The position numbers were made by a program, and so were the translations under genes. Below the pieces are notes generated by a model. It saw only the letters and a list, made by a program, of their open reading frames with translations. It made no database searches and was not told the origin of the DNA. A stretch of DNA of 64,000 nt from Acidimangrovimonas pyrenivorans (GTDB lineage: Bacteria > Pseudomonadota > Alphaproteobacteria > Rhodobacterales > Rhodobacteraceae). How positions within the stretch are numbered: position 1 is the stretch's first letter; every line of letters starts with the position of its first letter. The stretch covers positions 1-64,000 of the forward strand of contig NZ_JBHRSK010000014.1 in assembly GCF_042643245.1 (NCBI RefSeq), in the 5' to 3' direction. Positions 55,798 through 64,000 of this stretch are shown piece by piece.

Positions 55798-57336
55798 ATG
55801 GTCCCGATCCTAGAGATGCGCGGCATCACCAAGACCTTTCCGGGCGTCAAGGCGCTCGACGACGTCACCTTCCAGGTCATGCCGGGCGAGATCCACGCCC
55901 TCGTCGGCGAGAACGGCGCCGGCAAGTCGACCCTGATGAAGGTGCTGTCCGGGGTCTATCCCCATGGCAGCTACGACGGCGAGATCCTGTTCGAGGGCCA
56001 GCCGATGGCCTTTGGCGGCATCCATGACAGCGAGGCCCGCGGCATCATCATCATCCACCAGGAACTGGCGCTGGTGCCGCTGCTGTCGATCGCCGAGAAC
56101 ATCTTCCTCGGCAACGAGATCACCCGGCGCGGCGCCATCGACTGGCACCAGACCTACAGGCGGACCGAGGAGCTGCTGGCCAAGGTCGGGCTGCGCGAGG
56201 ATCCGCAGCTGCCGGTCGACAGCCTCGGCGTCGGCAAGCAGCAGCTGGTCGAGATCGCCAAGGCGCTGTCGAAGAAGGTCAAGCTCTTGATCCTCGACGA
56301 GCCGACCGCCGCGCTGCAGGAGCATGACAGCCAGAAGCTGCTCGACCTCTTGCTCGAGTTCAAGGCGCAGGGCATCACCTCGATCCTGATCAGCCACAAG
56401 CTCAACGAGATCGACCGCGTCGCCGACCGGCTGACCGTGCTGCGCGACGGCGCCACCGTCTCGCACATGGACCGGGGCGAGATCTCCGAGGCCCGGATCA
56501 TCCGCGACATGGTCGGGCGCGACATGGCCCACCGCTTCCCCGAGCGCACGCCCGAACTGGGCGAGACGCTGTTCGAGGTCAGGGACTGGAACGTCTTCCA
56601 CCCGCAGCATCCCGACCGGCAGGTGATCCGCAATGCCTCGCTCACCGTGCGGCGCGGCGAGGTCGTCGGCATCGCCGGGCTGATGGGGGCCGGCCGCACC
56701 GAATTCGCGATGAGCCTGTTCGGCCGCAGCTGGGGCCAGAAGATCAGCGGCAGCGCCACCCTGAACGGCCGGCCGGCCGACCTCAGCTCGGTCCCCGCCG
56801 CCGTTGACGCCGGGCTGGCCTATGTCACCGAGGACCGCAAGGAACTGGGGCTGGTGCTGGACGAGACCATCCTGCGCAACACCACGCTGGCCAACCTGCC
56901 CGCGGTCTCGACCCGCGGCGTGATCGACGCCAACCGCGAGCGCAAGGTGGCCGAGGACTATCGCAAGGCGCTGGGCACCCGGACGCCCTCGGTCTTCCAG
57001 AAGGTGGTCAACCTGTCGGGGGGCAACCAGCAGAAGGTGGTGCTGGCCAAGTGGCTGTTCACCGATCCGCAGGTGCTGATCCTCGACGAGCCGACGCGCG
57101 GCATCGATGTCGGCGCGAAATACGAAATCTACGCGATCATCAACCAGCTGGCCGAGCAGGGCCGCGGGGTGATCGTGATCTCGTCGGAGATGCCCGAGCT
57201 GCTGGGCATGTGCGACCGGATCTACGTGATGAACAAGGGAACCTTCGTCGGGGAACTGACGCGGGAGGAGGCCAGCCAGGAGCGGATCATGGAGAAGATC
57301 ATGGCCGCCGAAGCTGCGATGACGGAGAGCGTGTGA
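55798..57336 (+). CDS. gguA: Sugar ABC transporter ATPase GguA
   Basis: The 512-residue protein has two ABC domains in the usual monosaccharide-transporter form. The first has Walker A GENGAGKST (about residues 40-48) and LGVGKQQLVEI. The second has the degenerate GLMGAGRTEF loop with LSGGNQQKVVL and a DEPTRGIDVGAKYEI stretch. It energises sugar import through GguB. The order chvE, gguA, gguB, gguC is that known from Agrobacterium. The ATG follows CGAGG at a short distance. Confidence 0.9.
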   Translation: MVPILEMRGITKTFPGVKALDDVTFQVMPGEIHALVGENGAGKSTLMKVLSGVYPHGSYDGEILFEGQPMAFGGIHDSEARGIIIIHQELALVPLLSIAENIFLGNEITRRGAIDWHQTYRRTEELLAKVGLREDPQLPVDSLGVGKQQLVEIAKALSKKVKLLILDEPTAALQEHDSQKLLDLLLEFKAQGITSILISHKLNEIDRVADRLTVLRDGATVSHMDRGEISEARIIRDMVGRDMAHRFPERTPELGETLFEVRDWNVFHPQHPDRQVIRNASLTVRRGEVVGIAGLMGAGRTEFAMSLFGRSWGQKISGSATLNGRPADLSSVPAAVDAGLAYVTEDRKELGLVLDETILRNTTLANLPAVSTRGVIDANRERKVAEDYRKALGTRTPSVFQKVVNLSGGNQQKVVLAKWLFTDPQVLILDEPTRGIDVGAKYEIYAIINQLAEQGRGVIVISSEMPELLGMCDRIYVMNKGTFVGELTREEASQERIMEKIMAAEAAMTESV

Positions 57337-57338
57337 CA

Positions 57339-58580
57339 ATGGACGAACAACCTGCGATCGCCGAAGCGGCGGGGCTGGCCGCGCCGGACCGGGGCCGGGG
57401 CACGGTCGGCGCCTATCTGAAGAACAACATGCGCCAATACGGCATGCTGCTGGCGCTGGTCGCGATCATGGTCTTCTTCCAGATCATGACCGACGGCACC
57501 CTGATGAAGCCGGTCAACCTGACCAACCTGTTCCTGCAGAACAGCTATATCGTCATCATGGCGCTGGGCATGCTGCTGGTCATCGTCTCGGGCCATATCG
57601 ACCTGTCGGTCGGCTCGGTCGTCGGCTTCATCGGCGGTCTGGCGGCGGTGATGATCGTGCAATGGCACTGGCCGGTGATCCTGGCGCTGCCGGTCTGCCT
57701 GATCATCGGCACGCTGGTCGGCGCGGCCCAGGGCTACTGGATCGCCTATTGGCGCATCCCCTCCTTCATCGTCACCCTGGCCGGGATGTTGGTCTTCCGC
57801 GGCGCGACGCTGTGGCTGCTCAACGGCCAGTCGGTCGGGCCGTTCCCGCGCGGCTTCCAGGCGCTGTCGACCGGCTTCGTGCCCGACATCTTCCCCTGGG
57901 TCGCGCCGATGCTCGGCCTCGCCCGGCTCAACGCGCTCGCCTTCCTGCTGGGCCTGATCACCGCCGGGGCGATCCTGATGCTGGCCTGGCGCAACCGGGC
58001 GCGCGCCGCCGCCCATGGCATGGCCGACGAGCCCTTCGGCGTCTTCCTCGGCAAGAACGTCCTGATCGCCGTCGCCATCGCCTATATCGCCTGGCTGCTG
58101 GCCACCTATCGCGGCTTGCCCAATGTGCTGATAACCATGGCGGTGCTGATCGTCGCCTACATGTTCGTCACCAACTCGACCACCACCGGCCGCCGCATCT
58201 ACGCCATCGGCGGCAACGAGAAGGCGGCCAAGCTGTCGGGCATCAATACCGAGCGGCTGGTCTTTCTCGGCTTCGCCAACATGGGCTTCCTCGCCGCGCT
58301 GGCCGGGCTGATCTTCGCCGCCCGGCTCAACACCGCGACGCCCAAGGCCGGGTTCTCGTTCGAGCTCGACGTCATCGCGGCGGTGTTCATAGGCGGCGCC
58401 TCGATGTCCGGCGGGGTCGGCACCATCGTCGGGGCGGTGGTCGGCGCCTTCATCATGGGGGTGATGAACAACGGCATGTCGATCCTCGGCATCGGCATCG
58501 ACTACCAGCAGATGATCAAGGGGCTGGTGCTGCTCGCTGCCGTGATCTTCGACGTCTACAACAAATCCAAATCGCACTGA
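57339..58580 (+). CDS. gguB: Sugar ABC transporter permease GguB
   Basis: The 413-residue membrane protein has about ten helices and the BPD_transp_2-type motifs of sugar permeases. These include IVSGHIDLSVGSVVGFIGG (about residues 84-102), the IPSFIVTLAGMLVFRG segment and GNEKAAKLSGI on the cytoplasmic side. It forms the channel for ChvE-bound sugar. The start follows the gguA stop by two bases, so the two are probably translated together. Confidence 0.9.
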   Translation: MDEQPAIAEAAGLAAPDRGRGTVGAYLKNNMRQYGMLLALVAIMVFFQIMTDGTLMKPVNLTNLFLQNSYIVIMALGMLLVIVSGHIDLSVGSVVGFIGGLAAVMIVQWHWPVILALPVCLIIGTLVGAAQGYWIAYWRIPSFIVTLAGMLVFRGATLWLLNGQSVGPFPRGFQALSTGFVPDIFPWVAPMLGLARLNALAFLLGLITAGAILMLAWRNRARAAAHGMADEPFGVFLGKNVLIAVAIAYIAWLLATYRGLPNVLITMAVLIVAYMFVTNSTTTGRRIYAIGGNEKAAKLSGINTERLVFLGFANMGFLAALAGLIFAARLNTATPKAGFSFELDVIAAVFIGGASMSGGVGTIVGAVVGAFIMGVMNNGMSILGIGIDYQQMIKGLVLLAAVIFDVYNKSKSH

Positions 58581-58588
58581 GGCCGCCC

Positions 58589-59551
58589 ATGCATCTTTCC
58601 CAGCTCAAACAGGGCGGCGTCGTGCGCCGCATTGGCGAGGACGCCCGCATGGTGCCCGGAGCGACCACCATCCTCGCCCTGGCGCAGGAGGCGATTGCGC
58701 AGGGCAGGGGGCTGGCCGATCTGGTCGCGTCGAAGGGCGCGGGCGAAGCGGTCGACCTGCCGGCGCTGCTCGCCGCCGGCAAGCTCGACACGCCGGTCCG
58801 ACATCCCGACCCGGCCCATCTGCACCTCACCGGCACCGGCCTGACCCATACCGGCTCGGCCTCGGCCCGCGACGCGATGCACGCGGTCGAGGGCGAGATG
58901 ACCGACAGCATGAAGATGTTCCGCATGGGGATCGAGGGCGGCAAGCCGGAAAGCGGCGAGGGCGTCCAGCCCGAGTGGTTCTACAAGGGCAACGGCGACG
59001 CGCTGGTCGGGCCGGGCGCGGCGCTGCTGTCGCCCGCCTTCGCGCAGGACGCCGGCGAGGAGCCCGAGATCGCCGGCCTCTACCTGATCGGCCCGGACGG
59101 CACGCCCTGGCGGCTGGGCTTCGCGCTCGCCAACGAGTTCTCGGACCACGTCACCGAGAAGGGCAACTACCTCTGGCTCGCCCATTCCAAGCTGCGCCCG
59201 GCCGCCATCGGCCCGGAGCTGCTGGTCGGCGATCTGCCGACCGATATTCGCGGCACCGCCCGCATCCGGCGCGGTGGCGCGACGATCTGGGAAAGGCCCT
59301 TCCTCTCGGGCGAGGCGAACATGTCGCACTGGATCTCGAACCTGGAACATCACCACTTCAAATACGGGTTGTTCCGCCGCCCGGGCGACATCCACGTCCA
59401 CATGTTCGGCACCGCGACGCTGTCCTTCAGCGACGGCATCCGCACCGAACCGGGCGACGTCTTCGAGATCGCGGCGCCGGAGTTCGGCCTGCCGCTGACC
59501 AATCCCCTGGCTGAAGAGCCCGCCCGCGACGTCGCGGTGCAGGCGCTCTGA
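58589..59551 (+). CDS. araD1: GguC/AraD1 family protein, probable 2-keto-3-deoxypentonate dehydratase
   Basis: The 320-residue protein belongs to the GguC/AraD1 group of the fumarylacetoacetase (FAH) superfamily. It has LTHTGSASARDAMHA, the metal-site region with FYKGNGDALVGPGA (about 131-144), ALANEFSDHV and a C-terminal GDIHVHMFGTATLSFSDG. FAH-type AraD1 enzymes dehydrate 2-keto-3-deoxy-L-arabonate to 2-oxoglutarate semialdehyde. It lies between the transporter and L-arabinonate dehydratase, exactly where that activity is needed. It starts eight bases after gguB with only a weak TGAGG site. Confidence 0.82.
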   Translation: MHLSQLKQGGVVRRIGEDARMVPGATTILALAQEAIAQGRGLADLVASKGAGEAVDLPALLAAGKLDTPVRHPDPAHLHLTGTGLTHTGSASARDAMHAVEGEMTDSMKMFRMGIEGGKPESGEGVQPEWFYKGNGDALVGPGAALLSPAFAQDAGEEPEIAGLYLIGPDGTPWRLGFALANEFSDHVTEKGNYLWLAHSKLRPAAIGPELLVGDLPTDIRGTARIRRGGATIWERPFLSGEANMSHWISNLEHHHFKYGLFRRPGDIHVHMFGTATLSFSDGIRTEPGDVFEIAAPEFGLPLTNPLAEEPARDVAVQAL

Positions 59552-59562
59552 AAGGACCCGAG

Positions 59563-61305
59563 ATGAGCTTCACCCCCGCCCCCTGGCCGCGCCGCCTGCG
59601 TTCGCAGGAATGGTATGAAGGCACCTCGAAAGACGCGATCTACCACCGCAGCTGGATGAAGAACCAGGGCCTGCCGGCGGACCTGTTCGACGGCCGGCCG
59701 GTGATCGGCATCTGCAATACCTGGAGCCAGCTGACGCCCTGCAACGCCCATCTGCGCGACCTGGCTGACCGGGTGCGCCACGGCATCTACGAGGCCGGCG
59801 GCCTGCCGGTCGAGTTCCCGGTCTTCTCGCCCGGCGAAAGCTCCTTGCGGCCGACGGCGATGATGTATCGCAACCTCGCCGCGATGGATGTCGAGGAGGC
59901 GCTGCGGGCCAACCCGATCGACGGCGTCGTGCTGCTGGCGGGCTGCGACAAGACCACGCCGGCGCTTCTGATGGGGGCGGCCAGCGTCGACATCCCGGCG
60001 ATCGTGGTCTCGGGCGGGCCGATGCTGAACGGCTGGTTCCGGGGCGAGCGCGTCGGCTCGGGCACCGCGCTGTGGCAGATGAGCGAGGCGATCAAGGCCG
60101 GCACCATGACCGAGGCCGATTTCCTCGAGGCCGAGCAGGCGATGAGCCGCTCGGCGGGCTCGTGCAACACGATGGGCACCGCCAGCAGCATGGCCAGCAT
60201 GGCCGAGGCGCTGGGCATGGCGCTGTCGGGCAATGCCGCGATCCCGGCGGTCGACAGCCGCCGCCGGGTCATGGCCCATCTGACCGGCCGCCGCATCGTC
60301 GACATGGTCAAGGACGACCTCAAGCCCTCGGACATCCTCACCCGTCCGGCCTTCGAGAACGCGATCCGGGTCAACGGCGCCATCGGCGGCTCGACCAACG
60401 CCGTCATCCACCTGCTGGCCATCGCCGGCCGGGTCGGGCTCGACCTGACGCTTGACGACTGGGACAGGCAGGGCCGCGACATCCCGACCATCGTCAACCT
60501 GATGCCGTCGGGCAAATACCTGATGGAGGAGTTCTTCTATGCCGGCGGCCTGCCGGTGGTGATCAAGGCGCTGGGCGAGGCCGGGCGCCTGCATCGCGAC
60601 GCGCTGACCGTCTCGGGCGGCGGCATCTGGGACGAGGTCAAGGACGTCCGCAACTGGAACGACGACGTCATCCGCCCCTTCGACAAGGCGCTGACCGCGC
60701 AGGGCGGCATCGCGGTGGTGCGCGGCAATCTCGCCCCCGGCGGCGCGGTGCTGAAACCCTCGGCCGCCAGCCCGCATCTGCTGACCCATCGCGGCCGCGC
60801 GGTCGTCTTCGAGAGCATCGAGGACTACAAGGCCAGGATCGCCGACGAGGACCTGGATATCGACGAGAGCTGCGTCATGGTGCTGAAGAATTGCGGCCCG
60901 CGCGGCTATCCCGGCATGGCCGAGGTCGGCAATATGGGCCTGCCGCCCAAGGTGCTGCGCAGGGGGATCACCGACATGGTGCGGATCTCGGACGCGCGGA
61001 TGTCGGGCACCGCCTACGGCACCGTGGTGCTGCACACCAGCCCCGAGGCCGCGCGCGGCGGGCCGCTGGCGGTGGTGCGCGACGGCGACATGATCACGCT
61101 CGACGTGCCGAACCGCAAGCTCGAGCTGGAAATCTCGGACGCCGAACTGGCCGAGCGGCTCGAGGCCTGGCGCGCGCCGGTCGAGCGGCCCCCGGGCGGC
61201 TGGGCCCAGCTTTACCACGACCATGTCGAGGGCGCCGATACCGGGGCCGACATGGATTTCCTCAAGGGCTGCCGCGGCAACGCGGTCGGCCGCGAAAGTC
61301 ACTGA
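59563..61305 (+). CDS. L-arabinonate dehydratase (IlvD/Edd family)
   Basis: The 580-residue iron-sulfur enzyme has the cluster cysteines Cys60 (LTPCNAH), Cys128 (GCDKTTP) and Cys201 (GSCNTMGTASS). Many segments, such as WPRRLRSQEWYEG, YRNLAAM, LSGNAAIP, VDSRRRVMA, GMAEVGNMGLPPKVL and DFLKGCRGNAVG, match what I recall of the characterised Rhizobium L-arabinonate dehydratase almost residue for residue. It converts L-arabinonate, and possibly D-fuconate or D-galactonate, to the 2-keto-3-deoxy acid. AAGGA lies seven bases before the ATG. It is distinct from the xylonate-type paralogue at 681-2462. Confidence 0.9.
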   Translation: MSFTPAPWPRRLRSQEWYEGTSKDAIYHRSWMKNQGLPADLFDGRPVIGICNTWSQLTPCNAHLRDLADRVRHGIYEAGGLPVEFPVFSPGESSLRPTAMMYRNLAAMDVEEALRANPIDGVVLLAGCDKTTPALLMGAASVDIPAIVVSGGPMLNGWFRGERVGSGTALWQMSEAIKAGTMTEADFLEAEQAMSRSAGSCNTMGTASSMASMAEALGMALSGNAAIPAVDSRRRVMAHLTGRRIVDMVKDDLKPSDILTRPAFENAIRVNGAIGGSTNAVIHLLAIAGRVGLDLTLDDWDRQGRDIPTIVNLMPSGKYLMEEFFYAGGLPVVIKALGEAGRLHRDALTVSGGGIWDEVKDVRNWNDDVIRPFDKALTAQGGIAVVRGNLAPGGAVLKPSAASPHLLTHRGRAVVFESIEDYKARIADEDLDIDESCVMVLKNCGPRGYPGMAEVGNMGLPPKVLRRGITDMVRISDARMSGTAYGTVVLHTSPEAARGGPLAVVRDGDMITLDVPNRKLELEISDAELAERLEAWRAPVERPPGGWAQLYHDHVEGADTGADMDFLKGCRGNAVGRESH

Positions 61306-61312
61306 GGCAGAG

Positions 61313-62233
61313 ATGAGCATTCCCGTTACCGTCGTCGGCATCGGCAAGATCGCCCGCGACCAGCACCTGCCGGCCATCGCCGGCAACCCCGATTTCCACC
61401 TCGCCGCTGCCGTCTCGCGCCACGGCACGGTCGAGGGCGTGCCCAACTTCACCGATTTCGACCGCTTCCTCGCCGAGGGGCCGGCGGGGCCGGTGGCGCT
61501 CTGCACCCCGCCTTCGGTGCGGCTGGAGATGGCGCTGAAGACCATCGCGGCGGGGCGCGACCTGTTGATCGAGAAGCCGCCGGCGGCGACCCTGGGCGAG
61601 ATCGAGACCATATCTGCGGCGGCGCGCGACGCAGGCGTCGTGCTCTTCGCCACCTGGCATTCGCGCTTCGCCCCCGCCGTCGCCCCGGCCCGGGCCTGGA
61701 TCGCCGAGCGCAAGGTCGAGCGGGTGACGATCACCTGGAAGGAGGACGTCCGCCGCTGGCATCCGGGCCAGGCCTGGATCTGGCAGCCCGGCGGCTTCGG
61801 CGTCTTCGATCCCGGCATCAACGCGCTGTCGATCCTGACCGAGATCCTGCCCGGGGCGATCCATGTCGGCGCCGCGACGCTGGAAGTGCCGCAGAACTGC
61901 GCCACCCCGATTGCGGCGCAACTGGCGATGACGGCGCGCGGCACGGTTCCCGTGGCGGCCGCGTTCGACTGGCGCCACGAGGGAGTGCAGACCTGGGATA
62001 TCGAGGTCGAGGCCTCGGGCCAGCGCCTGACCCTGGGCATGGGCGGGGCGCAGATGGCCATCGACGGCACGCCGGTGGACCTGCCGGCCGAGGCCGAGTA
62101 TCCCGAGATCTATCGCCATTTCGCCCGGCTGGTCGCCGCGCGCGAGAGCGATGCCGATTTCGCGCCGCTGCGGCTCTGTGCCGACGCCTTCCTCGTCGGC
62201 CGCCAGGTTGCCGTGGCGCCCTTCACCGAGTGA
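61313..62233 (+). CDS. Gfo/Idh family sugar 1-dehydrogenase (L-arabinose/D-galactose type)
   Basis: The 306-residue enzyme has the N-terminal nucleotide-binding VVGIGKIARDQHLPAIAG (residues 7-24), where GKIARDQH is typical of L-arabinose and D-galactose 1-dehydrogenases. It also has the Gfo/Idh LIEKPPAAT motif (about 84-92) and WQPGGFGVFDPGINAL, with the active-site aspartate region. It oxidises the sugar to its 1,4- or 1,5-lactone with NAD(P). It follows the dehydratase by seven bases with a GAGG site. The dgo operon and ChvE suggest both arabinose and galactose as substrates. Confidence 0.87.
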   Translation: MSIPVTVVGIGKIARDQHLPAIAGNPDFHLAAAVSRHGTVEGVPNFTDFDRFLAEGPAGPVALCTPPSVRLEMALKTIAAGRDLLIEKPPAATLGEIETISAAARDAGVVLFATWHSRFAPAVAPARAWIAERKVERVTITWKEDVRRWHPGQAWIWQPGGFGVFDPGINALSILTEILPGAIHVGAATLEVPQNCATPIAAQLAMTARGTVPVAAAFDWRHEGVQTWDIEVEASGQRLTLGMGGAQMAIDGTPVDLPAEAEYPEIYRHFARLVAARESDADFAPLRLCADAFLVGRQVAVAPFTE

Positions 62234-62258
62234 CGTCCGCACGAGAAAGGACACGGAT

Positions 62259-63779
62259 ATGACCAAGCAATTCCACGGCGATCACCTGATCGCCGGGCGC
62301 CGCGTTCCCGGCCCCGCCCGCTTCGCCTCCGCCCCGGTCAGCGGCGCGCCGCTGCAGGTCTCGGAAGGCACCGGGGCCGAGGTCGCGCAGGCGGTCGAGG
62401 CCGCCGAGGCCGCCTTCGCCAGCTTCGGCTGGACCAGCCGGGCCGAGCGCGCGGCGCTGCTCGAGGCCATCGCCGACGCCATCGAGGCGCGCGCGGCCGA
62501 GATCACCGCCATCGGCGTCGCCGAGACCGGCCTGCCCGAGGCCCGGCTGGAGGGCGAGCGCGGCCGCACCACCGGTCAGCTGCGCCTCTTCGCCAGCCAT
62601 ATCCGCGAGGGCACCTATCTCGACCGCCGGGTCGACGCCGCGCTGCCCGACCGCCAGCCGCTGCCGCGGCCCGAGATCCGGATGATCCAGCGCCCGCTCG
62701 GCCCGGTCGCCGTCTTCGGCGCCTCGAACTTCCCGCTCGCCTTCTCGACCGCCGGCGGCGATACCGCCTCGGCGCTGGCGGCCGGTTGCCCCGTCGTCGT
62801 CAAGGGCCACCCGGCCCATCCCGGCACCGGCGAGATCGTCGCCGAGGCCATCGCCGAGGCCATCGCGCGGCAGGGCATGGAGCCGGGCGTGTTCTCGCTC
62901 GTCCAGGGCAGCACCCGCGAGGTCGGCGCCGCGCTGGTCACCCATCCGCTGATCCGCGCCGTCGGCTTCACCGGCAGCCTCGGCGGCGGCAAGGCGCTGT
63001 TCGACCTCTGCGCCGGGCGGCCCGAGCCGATCCCGTTCTTCGGCGAGCTCGGCAGCGTCAACCCTATGTTCCTGCTGCCCGGCGCCCTTGCCGCGCGCGG
63101 GGATCAGATCGGCCAGGGCTGGGCCGGCTCGCTGACCATGGGCGCGGGCCAGTTCTGCACCAATCCGGGCGTCGTCGTCGTCACCGACAGCCCCGAGGCC
63201 GACGCCTTCGTCGCGGCCGCCAAGGCGGCGCTGGCGGCGGTGCCGGAACAGGTGATGCTGACCGAGGGCATCGCCAGCGCCTACCGCGCGGGCCGTGACC
63301 GGGTGGCGGCGACGGCGGGCGTGCAGCAGGTGCTGACCAGCACCTGCGACCTGCGCAACGCCACGCCCTATCTCTACGAGACCACCGGCTCCGAGTGGCT
63401 GGCCAATGCCGCGCTGGGCGAGGAGGTCTTCGGTCCGCTGGGCCTGATCGTCCGGGTCGCGGATGCCGCGGAGATGCGGCAGGTGGCCGAGAGCCTGCAG
63501 GGCCAGCTCACCTGTGCGCTCCACATGGAGCCGGGCGACACGGTGCAGGCGCGTGGCCTGATGCCGGTGCTGGAGCGCAAGGCGGGGCGGGTGCTGGCCA
63601 ACGGTTTCCCGACCGGGGTCGAGGTCTGCGACGCCATGGTCCATGGCGGGCCCTATCCGGCCAGCACCAATTTCGGCGCCACCTCGGTCGGCACGCTGGC
63701 GATCCGGCGCTTCCTGCGCCCGGTCTGCTACCAGAACATCCCGGCCGAGCTGCTGCCCGAGGACCTGCGCGACCAGTGA
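62259..63779 (+). CDS. 2-oxoglutarate semialdehyde dehydrogenase (2,5-dioxovalerate dehydrogenase)
   Basis: The 506-residue aldehyde dehydrogenase has the catalytic Cys300 in GQFCTNPG and general-base Glu263 in GELGSVNP. The family regions VFGASNFPLAFSTAGGD, VKGHPAHPGT and GFTGSLGGGKAL are present; HPAHPGT is typical of KGSADH enzymes. It oxidises 2-oxoglutarate semialdehyde to 2-oxoglutarate, the last step of the non-phosphorylating arabinose route. GAAAGGA precedes the ATG. It closes the chvE operon and is followed by a hairpin terminator. Confidence 0.88.
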   Translation: MTKQFHGDHLIAGRRVPGPARFASAPVSGAPLQVSEGTGAEVAQAVEAAEAAFASFGWTSRAERAALLEAIADAIEARAAEITAIGVAETGLPEARLEGERGRTTGQLRLFASHIREGTYLDRRVDAALPDRQPLPRPEIRMIQRPLGPVAVFGASNFPLAFSTAGGDTASALAAGCPVVVKGHPAHPGTGEIVAEAIAEAIARQGMEPGVFSLVQGSTREVGAALVTHPLIRAVGFTGSLGGGKALFDLCAGRPEPIPFFGELGSVNPMFLLPGALAARGDQIGQGWAGSLTMGAGQFCTNPGVVVVTDSPEADAFVAAAKAALAAVPEQVMLTEGIASAYRAGRDRVAATAGVQQVLTSTCDLRNATPYLYETTGSEWLANAALGEEVFGPLGLIVRVADAAEMRQVAESLQGQLTCALHMEPGDTVQARGLMPVLERKAGRVLANGFPTGVEVCDAMVHGGPYPASTNFGATSVGTLAIRRFLRPVCYQNIPAELLPEDLRDQ

Positions 63780-63788
63780 CCGGCGCGG

Positions 63789-63811
63789 CCCCGCCCGGCG
63801 TTCGGGCGGGG
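63789..63811. terminator. Bidirectional hairpin terminator at the end of the sugar operon
   Basis: CCCCGCCCG and CGGGCGGGG form a perfect nine-base-pair stem with loop GCGTT. It lies nine bases after the dehydrogenase stop and 16 bases from the stop of the convergent gene, so it can end both transcripts. There is no T tract. Confidence 0.6.
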
Positions 63812-63827
63812 CGGCAGGGTGGGGCGG

Positions 63828-64000
63828 TTACTCCGCCGCCACCTTGTCCTGGGTCTTGGTGTCGAAATCGCTGGCGTCGTGGCGCTCGTGCAGCTGCATC
63901 TCGGGATCGCCGAAGGTGCGGTTGACCATCCGGCCGCGCTTCACCGCCGGCCGGGCGTCGATGGTCTCGGCCCATTTCACCACGTTGGTGTAGCTCTTGA
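63828..64000 (-). CDS. C-terminal part of a YghU-like glutathione S-transferase, partial
   Basis: Only the last 57 codons are inside the window; the gene continues beyond the right edge. The visible tail reads VVKWAETIDARPAVKRGRMV, then NRTFGDPEMQLHERHDASDF and DTKTQDKVAAE. The ARPAVKRGR, LHERHDASDF and D-K ending are characteristic of YghU-type glutathione-dependent disulfide-bond oxidoreductases. It is convergent with the sugar operon and probably unrelated to it. Confidence 0.75.
   Translation of the reverse strand, partial: KSYTNVVKWAETIDARPAVKRGRMVNRTFGDPEMQLHERHDASDFDTKTQDKVAAE

Noticed and set aside
59350..62070. A 906-codon open frame opposite the arabinonate dehydratase
   Set aside because: Antisense to a gene whose protein is recognisable over its full length; no start signal or domain of its own.

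Overview
The window is very GC-rich, densely coded DNA whose gene content and dispersed intergenic hairpin repeats suggest an alphaproteobacterium, most likely a Rhodobacterales/Paracoccus-like member (inference; no rRNA or marker gene is present). About 50 protein genes were called. Most sit in tight operons, many joined by 4-base ATGA stop/start overlaps. I see no tRNA, rRNA, CRISPR array, phage or insertion sequence.

Layout. 1-3.3 kb: end of a probable glycerate kinase, a flavin-reductase-like protein, a sugar-acid dehydratase close to D-xylonate dehydratase, and a gluconate-5-dehydrogenase-like SDR. 3.4-8.1 kb: a four-gene coupled operon (flavin monooxygenase, BASS-family symporter, epimerase, SDR) divergent from a TetR regulator with a clear palindromic operator. 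8.2-11 kb: a small unknown gene and a serralysin-like RTX metalloprotease with three 72-residue super-repeats. 11.2-21.1 kb: choline sulfatase, an S15 hydrolase, dipeptide-type ABC transporter 1 and a phosphodiesterase. 21.2-22.9 kb: a class II aldolase and an esterase. 23.1-26.9 kb: a secreted phosphoesterase, a di-haem peroxidase and a CbiX-like protein. 26.9-32.1 kb: an unusual operon of AMP-forming ligase, fused E1 alpha/beta, lipoyl E2 and acyl carrier protein, with an FNR-like box upstream. 32.2-41.4 kb: acetamidase, and a GntR/amidase/ABC transporter 2 module. 41.5-50.5 kb, minus strand: GntR, ABC transporter 3, gamma-glutamyltransferase and a DUF1028 protein. 50.9-63.8 kb: a sugar island with dgoK, dgoA and an SMP-30 lactonase, a LysR regulator, chvE-gguA-gguB-gguC/araD1, L-arabinonate dehydratase, sugar 1-dehydrogenase and 2-oxoglutarate semialdehyde dehydrogenase. 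The right edge cuts a YghU-like glutathione transferase.

How the genes work together. The right-hand island encodes import of L-arabinose/D-galactose-type sugars (ChvE-GguAB), oxidation to the lactone, lactone opening and dehydration. Two exits follow: AraD1 plus the semialdehyde dehydrogenase lead to 2-oxoglutarate (pentoses), while DgoK plus DgoA lead to pyruvate and glyceraldehyde-3-phosphate (galactose). In the centre, three Dpp/Opp-type importers are each paired with a hydrolase lacking a signal peptide (S15 hydrolase, amidase, gamma-glutamyltransferase), so the apparent strategy is to import amides or peptides and then hydrolyse them inside the cell. The two GntR-controlled modules share an operator layout, AACCA-N9-TGGTT. 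The most unusual unit is the E1-E2-ACP-ligase operon, which may pass a two-carbon or acyl group from a 2-oxo acid or ketose to a carrier protein rather than to CoA alone (hypothesis).
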